Of a stretch of 64,000 nt of DNA, positions 57,439 through 64,000 are shown piece by piece; the first letter of the stretch is position 1; each line of letters starts with the position of its first letter. The translations under genes and the position numbers were made by a program. Under the pieces are notes generated by a model that did not search any database, was not told where the DNA came from, and saw only the letters and a list, made by a program, of their open reading frames with translations. The stretch is from Serratia rhizosphaerae (GTDB lineage Bacteria > Pseudomonadota > Gammaproteobacteria > Enterobacterales > Enterobacteriaceae), in assembly GCF_009817885.1 (NCBI RefSeq), contig NZ_CP041764.1, forward strand, positions 4,898,001 to 4,962,000, written 5' to 3'.

Positions 57439-57494
57439 TTGCTTCCCACCCTGATGGCCTTATAATGCGCGCGTCTTTCAGTTGAATGGTTTCA
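57439..57494 (+). promoter_or_regulatory. pykF promoter with Cra (FruR) operator
   Basis: TTGCTT (57439-57444) and a perfect TATAAT (57461-57466), 16 bp apart, predict transcription from about 57473. The palindrome TGAATGGTTTCA (57483-57494), continued by GC, fits the Cra consensus TGAA-N4-TTCA and lies just downstream, where Cra would block transcription. Cra represses pykF in E. coli. The remaining 57312-57719 gap holds a roughly 240-nt leader and no gene. Confidence 0.75.
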
Positions 57495-57719
57495 GCCCTT
57501 GATCTGTGAAAACGCAATAACAACAATCCTATTTTCCAATCGTTTTCGCCGTATCCCCGCACGCCGGCGCGGGCTGAATTTTTCCGCCCCATTTCAACCA
57601 CGGTCACCTATTCTTAACTATGATTTGCCCTATCAGGTTCGACTCAAATTCCATACCGGCGGTCTGACCGTCGGTTTTATTCGTTTTATAATCCATCACA
57701 ACTTGTAGAAAAAATCGTC

Positions 57720-59132
57720 ATGAAAAAGACCAAAATTGTTTGCACCATCGGTCCAAAAACCGAATCGGAAGAGATGCTGACCCAACTGCTGAACGCCGGC
57801 ATGAACGTAATGCGCCTGAATTTCTCGCACGGCGACTATGAAGAGCACGGCAACCGCATCAAAAACATGCGTGCGGTCATGGCCAAGACCGGCACCACCG
57901 CCGGCATCCTGCTGGACACCAAAGGCCCGGAAATCCGCACCATGAAGCTGGAAGGCGGTAAAGACGCGGCGCTGGTCGCCGGCCAGACCTTCACCTTCAC
58001 CACCGATCAAAGCGTTATCGGCAACAACGAGCGCGTCGCCGTAACCTACCCTGGCTTCGCCGACGACCTGAAAATCGGCAACACCGTGCTGGTTGACGAC
58101 GGCCTGATCGGCATGGAAGTGACCGATATCAGCGAAAGCGAAGTCGTGTGCAAGGTGCTGAACAACGGCGACCTGGGTGAAAACAAAGGCGTTAACCTGC
58201 CGGGCGTCTCCATCCAACTGCCGGCGCTGGCGGAAAAAGACAAACGCGACCTGATCTTCGGCTGCGAACAAGGCGTGGACTTCGTGGCCGCCTCCTTTAT
58301 CCGTAAACGTTCCGACGTGCTGGAAATCCGTGAACATCTGAAAGCTCACGGCGGCGAGCAGATCCAGATCATCTCCAAGATTGAAAATCAGGAAGGCCTG
58401 AACAACTTCGACGAAATCCTCGAAGCCTCTGACGGCATCATGGTCGCCCGCGGCGATCTGGGCGTGGAAATCCCGGTGGAAGAAGTGATCTTCGCGCAGA
58501 AGATGATGATTGAAAAATGTAATCGCGCACGCAAAGTGGTGATCACCGCCACCCAGATGCTCGACTCGATGATCAAGAATCCGCGCCCTACCCGTGCGGA
58601 AGCCGGCGACGTCGCCAACGCCATTCTGGACGGCACCGACGCCGTTATGCTGTCCGGCGAGAGCGCCAAGGGCAAATACCCGCTGGAAGCGGTCAGCATC
58701 ATGGCGACCATCTGCGAGCGCACCGATAGAGTGATGCCTAGCCGCATCGACAGCCTGAACGACACCCGCAAACTGCGCATCACCGAAGCGGTATGCCGCG
58801 GCGCGGTGGAAACCGCCGAGAAACTGGCCGCGCCGCTGATCGTGGTCGCCACCAGCGGCGGCAAGTCAGCCAAATCCGTGCGTAAATACTTCCCGGACGC
58901 CAACATCCTGGCGCTGACCACCCATGAAGTCACCTGCCACCAGCTGGCGCTGAGCAAAGGCGTCATCCCGCAGATGGTCAAAGAAATCGCCTCTACCGAC
59001 GACTTCTACCGCCTGGGTAAGGAAGCGGCGCTGGCCAGCGGCCTGGCGCAGAAAGGCGATATCGTGGTGATGGTTTCCGGCGCGCTGGTGCCAAGCGGCA
59101 CCACCAATACCGCCTCCGTTCACGTGCTGTAA
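57720..59132 (+). CDS. pykF: Pyruvate kinase I
   Basis: Glycolytic enzyme forming pyruvate and ATP from phosphoenolpyruvate; type I enzymes are activated by fructose 1,6-bisphosphate. The 470-residue product equals E. coli PykF. MKKTKIVCTIGPKTES, NFSHGDYEEH, LLDTKGPEIRT, the catalytic-Lys region IISKIENQEGLNN, VARGDLGVEIP and the signature KVVITATQMLDSMIKNPRPTRAE are all present, with an intact C-terminal allosteric domain. Confidence 0.98.
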   Translation: MKKTKIVCTIGPKTESEEMLTQLLNAGMNVMRLNFSHGDYEEHGNRIKNMRAVMAKTGTTAGILLDTKGPEIRTMKLEGGKDAALVAGQTFTFTTDQSVIGNNERVAVTYPGFADDLKIGNTVLVDDGLIGMEVTDISESEVVCKVLNNGDLGENKGVNLPGVSIQLPALAEKDKRDLIFGCEQGVDFVAASFIRKRSDVLEIREHLKAHGGEQIQIISKIENQEGLNNFDEILEASDGIMVARGDLGVEIPVEEVIFAQKMMIEKCNRARKVVITATQMLDSMIKNPRPTRAEAGDVANAILDGTDAVMLSGESAKGKYPLEAVSIMATICERTDRVMPSRIDSLNDTRKLRITEAVCRGAVETAEKLAAPLIVVATSGGKSAKSVRKYFPDANILALTTHEVTCHQLALSKGVIPQMVKEIASTDDFYRLGKEAALASGLAQKGDIVVMVSGALVPSGTTNTASVHVL

Positions 59133-59160
59133 TTTAAAAAGTGACAAAAATCCGATCGAC

Positions 59161-59187
59161 AAAACGCCGCTCTGCGGCGTTTTTTTT
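59161..59187 (+). terminator. Rho-independent terminator of pykF
   Basis: Perfect 10-bp stem AAAACGCCGC/GCGGCGTTTT (59161-59170 and 59174-59183) with loop TCT and eight T in all. Confidence 0.92.
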
Positions 59188-59366
59188 GCTCGGGTAAACG
59201 ATATTTCCGAAAACGCAATAGCGGGCTCGCTATTATTAAGTGAATAATGAATAGGAGCAGTCTGATGGAATCAGGCTGTTTTGCTTCACTTTTTTAACTA
59301 TTACGTAAAACAAGATGCAAGTTTGAGCGAACGATCAAAATAAAGCCCTCTAACGCAAAAAATTTA

Positions 59367-59396
59367 TTCTCTTTCGAAAAAAGTTTGTGTAATACT
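59367..59396 (+). promoter_or_regulatory. lpp promoter
   Basis: TTCTCT-17-TAATACT (59367-59372 and 59390-59396) stands at the same place and sequence context as the strong E. coli lpp promoter. The leader TTGTAACGCTACATGGAGATT and CAATCTAGAGGG is nearly identical to that of E. coli, including the ribosome binding site. The upstream DNA (59189-59366) is AT-rich and carries no gene. Confidence 0.85.
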
Positions 59397-59439
59397 TGTA
59401 ACGCTACATGGAGATTAACTCAATCTAGAGGGTGTTATA

Positions 59440-59676
59440 ATGAATCGTACTAAACTGGTACTGGGCGCTGTAATCCTGGGTTCTACTCTGCTGGCTGGTT
59501 GCTCTAGCAACGCTAAAATCGATCAACTGTCTTCTGACGTTCAGACTCTGAACGCTAAAGTTGATCAACTGAGCAACGACGTGAACTCTATCCGTTCCGA
59601 CGTTCAAGCAGCTAAAGACGACGCAGCACGTGCTAACCAGCGTCTGGACAACCAAGCTCATTCTTACAAAAAGTAA
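59440..59676 (+). CDS. lpp: Major outer-membrane (Braun) lipoprotein
   Basis: The 78-residue prolipoprotein, equal to E. coli Lpp, has lipobox LLAGC (Cys21) and a trimeric coiled coil with heptads (CSSNAKIDQLSSDVQTLNAKV). It ends in Lys78, the residue linked to peptidoglycan by L,D-transpeptidases. The last eight residues (NQAHSYKK) differ from E. coli (NMATKYRK) but keep the terminal lysine. Codon use is strongly biased, as expected of a very highly expressed gene. It is followed by a strong terminator and an L,D-transpeptidase gene. Confidence 0.98.
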   Translation: MNRTKLVLGAVILGSTLLAGCSSNAKIDQLSSDVQTLNAKVDQLSNDVNSIRSDVQAAKDDAARANQRLDNQAHSYKK

Positions 59677-59693
59677 GAGAGTTTCGGTGACTG

Positions 59694-59723
59694 AAAACGG
59701 CGCACTTTGTGCGCCGTTTTTTT
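59694..59723 (+). terminator. Rho-independent terminator of lpp
   Basis: Perfect 12-bp stem AAAACGGCGCAC/GTGCGCCGTTTT (59694-59705 and 59709-59720) with loop TTT and seven T in all. Confidence 0.93.
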
Positions 59724-59777
59724 ATGCCCGCCATTCCCGCTCTGCTCGCCCTTTTCTGAACGCCCCGGCCAATGACA

Positions 59778-59807
59778 TAAAAAAAGCCCAGCGCCTGGCT
59801 GAGCTTT
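59778..59807 (-). terminator. Rho-independent terminator of ldtE
   Basis: On the minus strand a stem AAAGCTCAGC/GCTGGGCTTT (one G-T pair) with 5-base loop runs into seven T. It lies 22 bases past the ldtE stop. Confidence 0.8.
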
Positions 59808-59828
59808 GCCGTTCACGCGCGCTGTACG

Positions 59829-60845
59829 CTACTGTGCCTGGCTGATCGGCGCTGCCTGTGCCTCGGCCTGCTTACTACCGCCAAACAGCTGTACCGACGG
59901 CAGAGGGACGTCTGCAGGGTTCTGCCCGACGCTGACCAGCACCGGCATGCCGGAACGGCGCGTTACGGCGCTGTCAAACACCGACTTATCCGTATCTGCG
60001 CTATCGGCAAACTTCTGCTGCGACTTGGAGAGCGAAATCGGCATGGTCTGCGGATCGTCGCTTTCAACTTTCGACAGCGGCTGATGCACTTCCGCATAGC
60101 GTTTGCCGTCCGGCTCAACCGATACCTTCACCGGCTCGTTGATAATCTGCACGCGGGTGCCCTTCGGCACGCTGTTGAACAGCGCTTCGATATCGTCAGG
60201 GCGCAGGCGGATACAGCCGGAGCTGACGCGCATGCCGATGCCGAAGTTGGCGTTGGTGCCGTGGATCAGATACTCGCCATGCCCCATCGACAGGCGCATG
60301 GCAAACAGCCCCATCGGGTTATTCGGGCCGGCCGGCACCACCGCCGGCAGCGTCTCGCCCTTCGCCGCGTAGCGCTTGCGAATATTGGCGGTCGGCGTCC
60401 AGGTCGGGTTAGGGATCTTCTGGCTGACCGAGGTGACTTTCAGCGGCGTGTGCATCCCGGTCTGGCCGATGCCGATCGGGTAGACGATCACCTTGTCTTC
60501 GCCTTTCGGGTAATAATACAGACGCAGCTCCGCCAGATTGACCACAATGCCCTCGCGCTTGGTATCCGGCAGCAGCATCTGCGTCGGAATGGTCAGCACT
60601 TTGCCCGGCTTGGGCAGGTAAGGGTCGGTGCCGGGGTTGGCCTCCAGCATGCCCAGCAGGCCGATCTGGTATTTGGCGGCAATCGCCTCCAGTGAAAGGC
60701 CGGCATCCGGTACGGTGTAGGTGGTATTCTCGCCGATCAGACGGCTGTTCGCCGGCGGCAACGGATATTCGGTCGCATTAGCGGCCTGACTGCCGGCCAA
60801 CACGGAGGCGAATAGTACGCCCATTAAAGTCAACGCACGTTTCAT
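59829..60845 (-). CDS. ldtE: L,D-transpeptidase LdtE (YnhG)
   Basis: The 338-residue periplasmic enzyme has a signal peptide (LAGSQAANA). A LysM-like murein-binding region follows (about residues 35-85, YTVPDAGLSLEAIAAKYQIGLLGMLEANPG). The YkuD catalytic domain carries HGTNANFGIGMRVSSGCIRL with its Cys nucleophile and His. In E. coli LdtE forms 3-3 cross-links between stem peptides. It lies next to lpp, convergent, as in E. coli. Its Lys/Asp-rich C-terminal region is variable. Confidence 0.93.
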   Translation of the reverse strand: MKRALTLMGVLFASVLAGSQAANATEYPLPPANSRLIGENTTYTVPDAGLSLEAIAAKYQIGLLGMLEANPGTDPYLPKPGKVLTIPTQMLLPDTKREGIVVNLAELRLYYYPKGEDKVIVYPIGIGQTGMHTPLKVTSVSQKIPNPTWTPTANIRKRYAAKGETLPAVVPAGPNNPMGLFAMRLSMGHGEYLIHGTNANFGIGMRVSSGCIRLRPDDIEALFNSVPKGTRVQIINEPVKVSVEPDGKRYAEVHQPLSKVESDDPQTMPISLSKSQQKFADSADTDKSVFDSAVTRRSGMPVLVSVGQNPADVPLPSVQLFGGSKQAEAQAAPISQAQ

Positions 60846-61083
60846 GCTCTTCCCTATTTTCAGTACGGTTCGGCCACAAGGCTAACTGGCGCCTGTTTAC
60901 GGGTAAATCAGATAATCACCTGTTTAATACTAGCAACGTTGGGTGTAAAGGCAATAACTCGCCTAAAAATCAAAGTGTTATAACCTAACCGCATGCAGGA
61001 TTTGTCAAGGTAACGTCAACAACTAAGCGGTTGAAAAAACGTTGATTTGGCAGGGCCGCGGTTGTTTGGCGGCGTTTTGTAAA

Positions 61084-61108
61084 GGCTCATTGACATAATC
61101 AATGAGCC
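61084..61108 (-). terminator. Terminator at the end of the suf operon
   Basis: Perfect 10-bp stem GGCTCATTGA/TCAATGAGCC (61084-61093 and 61099-61108) with 5-base loop, 22 bases past sufE. The minus-strand tail is TTTACAAAA, moderately T-rich. The further 61109-61130 and 60846-61083 hold nothing recognised. Confidence 0.7.
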
Positions 61109-61130
61109 GGTATGACGGGCGGGAAAATGA

Positions 61131-61544
61131 TTACAGCTGCGCGGCTTTTTGCCGGATGGCGCGGATCATCGCCTCCAGCCCCTGTGAACGCGACGGCGTC
61201 AGATGCTGGCTGAGCGCCAGATCGGCAAAGAAAGGACGCACGTCCAGCAGGGCGATCTGCTGCGGCGTCAGGTCGCGATAGACAATAAACACCACGGTCA
61301 GCAGCCCTTTGACAATCGCGGCGTCGCTGTCGCCGCTGAACTCGACCTGGCCCTGCGCGTTTTTCCGCATCAGGATCCACACCTGGCTCTGGCAGCCCGA
61401 AATCAGGTTCTCCGGGCTGTGCGCCTCCTCCGCCAGCGGCGGCAAACGGCCGCCCAGCTCGATCACATACAGGTATTTCTCTTCCCAATTCAGGCAGCGT
61501 GAAAAATTACGCGCCAGTTTATCTTTATCCGGCAAGTTGGCCAT
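61131..61544 (-). CDS. sufE: Cysteine desulfurase sulfur acceptor SufE
   Basis: SufE takes the persulfide from SufS and passes it to SufB for Fe-S cluster assembly. The 137-residue product has acceptor Cys51 in NLISGCQSQVWI, the position in E. coli SufE. Last gene of the suf operon, 33 bases after sufS. Confidence 0.97.
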   Translation of the reverse strand: MANLPDKDKLARNFSRCLNWEEKYLYVIELGGRLPPLAEEAHSPENLISGCQSQVWILMRKNAQGQVEFSGDSDAAIVKGLLTVVFIVYRDLTPQQIALLDVRPFFADLALSQHLTPSRSQGLEAMIRAIRQKAAQL

Positions 61545-61577
61545 CAGGCTTCCTATCGTTGTTCCACCGCCGGGCGC

Positions 61578-62795
61578 TTAGCCCAGCAGTCGCTGAATTC
61601 GCTGCAGACCGGCCACCAGCCGATCCACTTCCTCGCGGGTATTGTACATCGCCAGCGAAGCGCGGCACATGCTCGGCACCTGATAAAACGCCATCAGCGG
61701 CATCGCGCAGTGGTGACCGGTGCGGATGGCGATGCCGTACTGGTCCAGGAAACTGCCGACGTCATAGGCATGGTGATCGCCCAGGTTAAAGGCGATCACC
61801 CCGGCGCGCTGCGCCGGCCCGTAGATGCGCAGCTGCGGCACCTGCTGCAGCGCCTCCTGCGCATACTGCATCAGCGCCTGCTCATACTGCTGTATCTGCG
61901 CCAGCCCCAGCTGCGACACATAGTTCAGCGCCGCGCCCAGCCCCATGATGCCGGCGGTATTGGGCGAGCCGGCCTCAAAGCGCCACGGCGCTTCGGCATA
62001 GGTGGTGCCCTGCGTCAGGCTGACCTGCTGAATCATCGAGCCGCCCCCTTCCCACGGCGGCATCTGCTGCAGCAACGCGGCTTTGCCATACAGAATACCG
62101 ATGCCGGACGGTCCATACAGCTTATGGCCGGAGAACACATAAAAATCGCAGTCCAGCGCCTGTACGTCCACCTGCTGATGCATCACCGCCTGCGCGCCGT
62201 CCACCAGCACCTTCACCCCGGCAGCGTGCGCCTGGGTGATAATTTCCTGTAGCGGGTTGACGGTGCCCAGCACGTTGGAGACCTGGGTAATCGCCAGCAG
62301 CCGGGTGCGGTCATCGATAAGGCCGGGCAAATCGGCCACATCCAGCGTGCCGTCCGGCTGCAGCGGCCAGACGCGCAGCGTCACGCCGCGCGCCTGCGCC
62401 AGCATCTGCCACGGCACAATATTGGCGTGGTGCTCCATTTCGGTGATGATGACGCTGTCGCCCGGCTGCAGCAGGCTGCCGTAGCTGTTGGCCACCAGGT
62501 TGATGCCTTCGGTGGTGCCTTTGACGAACACGATCTCTTCCGCCGATGCGGCGTTGATAAAGCGCGCCGCCTGTTCACGCACCGCCTCCATTTGCTGCGT
62601 CGCCTCCGCGCTCAGGCTGTGAATGCCGCGGTGCACCGCGGCGTAGCCATGGCGGTAAAATTCCACCTCGCGCTCAATCACCGCCTGCGGTTTTTGCGCG
62701 CTGGCGGCGCTGTCGAGGTAGGCCAGCGGCTGGCCGTTGACCTCACGCGTCAGCAGCGGAAAGTCCCGGCGCACCTGTTCGATCGGATAACTCAT
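61578..62795 (-). CDS. sufS: Cysteine desulfurase SufS
   Basis: PLP-dependent class V aminotransferase-fold enzyme of 405 residues releasing sulfur from cysteine. PLP Lys225 lies in FSGHKLYGPSGIG, the active-site Cys363 in RTGHHCAMPLM, and EMEHHANIVPW and DGAQAVMHQQVD are conserved. It overlaps sufD by four bases (ATGA), indicating coupled translation. Confidence 0.97.
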   Translation of the reverse strand: MSYPIEQVRRDFPLLTREVNGQPLAYLDSAASAQKPQAVIEREVEFYRHGYAAVHRGIHSLSAEATQQMEAVREQAARFINAASAEEIVFVKGTTEGINLVANSYGSLLQPGDSVIITEMEHHANIVPWQMLAQARGVTLRVWPLQPDGTLDVADLPGLIDDRTRLLAITQVSNVLGTVNPLQEIITQAHAAGVKVLVDGAQAVMHQQVDVQALDCDFYVFSGHKLYGPSGIGILYGKAALLQQMPPWEGGGSMIQQVSLTQGTTYAEAPWRFEAGSPNTAGIMGLGAALNYVSQLGLAQIQQYEQALMQYAQEALQQVPQLRIYGPAQRAGVIAFNLGDHHAYDVGSFLDQYGIAIRTGHHCAMPLMAFYQVPSMCRASLAMYNTREEVDRLVAGLQRIQRLLG

Positions 62796-64000
62796 ACGGC
62801 CTCCCGCGGCAGACGCTGTGCGATATGCGCCAGCACCCGCTCGCGAATTACGTCATTGCCGATGCCTTCGGTCAGTTCCGCGGCAAAGGCGAAGATGATC
62901 ATCTGCTGCGCATCATGCTTGTCGATACCGCGCGACTGCAGGTAGAACAGCTGCTCTTCGTCAATGCGGCCGACGGTAGCGCCGTGGCTGCACTTGACGT
63001 CATCGGCGTAAATTTCCAGCTGCGGCTTGGTGTCCACTTCCGCCACCTTGCCCAGCAGCAGGTTGTGGTTGGTCATCTGACCGTCGGTCTTGATGGCGTG
63101 CTGCGCCACTTTGATCATGCCGTTAAACACCGCTCTGGCGCGGTCGCTGACCACGGTTTTATGCAGTTGGCGGCTTTCACAATACCCCTTGTTGTGCTCC
63201 AGATAGCTGCGGGTATCGCAAATTTCTTTCCCTACCGGCAGCACCAGGCTGTTGAGCTGCAGATTGGCGCCTTCGCCATTCAGCTGTGCGCTGGTGTTAT
63301 GGCGAGTCAGACCGGCCCCCAGCAGGAAGCTGTCGCTTTTCACCCGCGCGTCGCGGCCAATCTTCAGATCGTTATGAGCAAAGTGATAACTCGGCTGATT
63401 CTCAAACGCCAGCTTGCAGTGATGCAGCTGGGCGTTGTCGCCCACCGTCGCGGTCAGGCGAGCGCCGGTAAAGTGCGCGTGCTCGTTCAGGCTGACGTAA
63501 TGCTCAATCACCTCCGCCTGCGCGCCGGCCGCCACCTCCAGATGATGGCGGTGGTGCACGCTGTTAATTTCGCCGGCGCCGCTGCGCCCGCTGCTGATAT
63601 GCAGCAGGTAAAGTGGACGAGCGGCGACTTTGCCGGCAGGCAGGCGAATCAGGCTGCTTTCCAACGCCAGGCTCTCGGTCAGGTGCAGGAAGATCTCCGG
63701 CTGAATCGGCTCCGGCAGCTGATACCCTGCCATTTCCAGCTGGTAATCGCCGAGATCGGCGTCGCTCAGATCGGCGCGGTAACGGCCATCGACAAATACC
63801 AGCCGGTAGGCATCGAGGGGCAACGCCAGCTCGGCGCAGCGCTCGGCACTGACTGCCGCCGGCTGCGGCGCATGGAACTGATGCTCCAGCAGGCCGTCCA
63901 GCGGCGTGTATTTCCAGTTCTCATGTTTGCGCGTCGGCCAGCCCAGCCGCAGCGCCTGCTGCCAGTTCGCCAGCGCATGCGGGGAGTGTTCGCCGCCCTG
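62792..64000 (-). CDS. sufD: Fe-S cluster scaffold subunit SufD (5' end outside window)
   Basis: SufD forms the SufBCD scaffold that builds Fe-S clusters under iron limitation and oxidative stress. The frame is open to the window edge; 402 residues are visible, lacking roughly the first 20. It aligns with E. coli SufD from GWPTRKHENWKYTPLDGL through the right-handed beta-helix (HFTGARL, FAHNDLKIGRDARVKSDSF). The conserved C-terminal core QHAIKTDGQMTNHNLLLGKVAEVDTKPQLEIYADDVKCSHGATVG with its cluster-assembly His follows. The sufA, sufB and sufC genes are expected upstream, outside the window. Confidence 0.97.
   Translation of the reverse strand, partial: QGGEHSPHALANWQQALRLGWPTRKHENWKYTPLDGLLEHQFHAPQPAAVSAERCAELALPLDAYRLVFVDGRYRADLSDADLGDYQLEMAGYQLPEPIQPEIFLHLTESLALESSLIRLPAGKVAARPLYLLHISSGRSGAGEINSVHHRHHLEVAAGAQAEVIEHYVSLNEHAHFTGARLTATVGDNAQLHHCKLAFENQPSYHFAHNDLKIGRDARVKSDSFLLGAGLTRHNTSAQLNGEGANLQLNSLVLPVGKEICDTRSYLEHNKGYCESRQLHKTVVSDRARAVFNGMIKVAQHAIKTDGQMTNHNLLLGKVAEVDTKPQLEIYADDVKCSHGATVGRIDEEQLFYLQSRGIDKHDAQQMIIFAFAAELTEGIGNDVIRERVLAHIAQRLPREAV

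Noticed and set aside
59425..59661. Frame opposite lpp
   Set aside because: Antisense shadow of the strongly biased lpp gene.
1..64000. Insertion sequences, prophage genes, integrases or CRISPR arrays
   Set aside because: None seen: no transposase- or integrase-like frames and no short regularly spaced repeats.

Overview
The window looks like a chromosomal segment of an enterobacterium of the genus Serratia or a close relative. It is GC-rich throughout. Nearly every core protein aligns residue for residue with its E. coli homologue as I remember it, and a family I.3 lipase closely resembles Serratia marcescens LipA. No insertion sequence, prophage, CRISPR array or plasmid gene is visible. 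These recognitions come from memory of family sequences, not from a search.

Layout. 1-3.5 kb: the 3' end of rnb, a CstA-family transporter and ydgK. 3.6-11.8 kb: the Rsx/Rnf electron-transport genes and nth. They are split into rsxABC and rsxDGE-nth by a convergent Rob-like AraC regulator and about 670 bp of non-coding DNA. 12.4-13.9 kb: dtpA. 13.9-22.8 kb: an accessory islet between dtpA and gstA. It holds a Tat-type prolyl oligopeptidase, the sutR/ydcO divergent pair, a cupin, an APH(6)-like kinase, a RidA protein, two small alpha/beta proteins, a small membrane protein, a TM2 protein and a DapA paralogue. 22.9-36.7 kb: a core block (gstA, pdxY, tyrS, pdxH, mliC, anmK, slyB, slyA, ydhIJK, sodC, ydhF, ydhL) with lipA inserted between sodC and ydhF. 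36.7-40.2 kb: a second islet with a LysR/NAD(P)-binding protein pair and eptA. 40.2-54 kb: nemR, nemA, gloA, rnt, grxD, mepH, sodB, ynhF, purR, punR, punC, cfa, an I78-type inhibitor lipoprotein, ribC and mdtK. 54.2-54.5 kb: three tandem tRNA-Val(GAC) genes. 54.6-57.3 kb: an MFS/LysR divergent pair and a small cupin. 57.7-64 kb: pykF, lpp, ldtE and the 3' half of the suf operon (sufE, sufS, partial sufD).

Much of the content concerns oxidative and electrophile stress and envelope defence. Rsx keeps SoxR reduced in E. coli. NemR/NemA/GloA detoxify electrophiles and methylglyoxal. SodB, SodC, GrxD and Suf handle superoxide and Fe-S clusters. SlyB, EptA, Lpp, LdtE, MepH and Cfa shape the envelope, and MliC plus the I78 lipoprotein inhibit lysozyme and proteases. 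Several promoters carry recognisable operators: a PhoP box (slyB), a SlyA palindrome (slyA), a PmrA box (eptA), a NemR palindrome (nemR), a Cra palindrome (pykF), a PurR-like box (purR) and a duplicated palindrome between sutR and ydcO.

No wholly new multi-gene system could be established. The most suggestive arrangement is the Rob-like regulator inside the rsx locus, next to three GTGCA repeats spaced exactly 11 bp apart upstream of rsxD.
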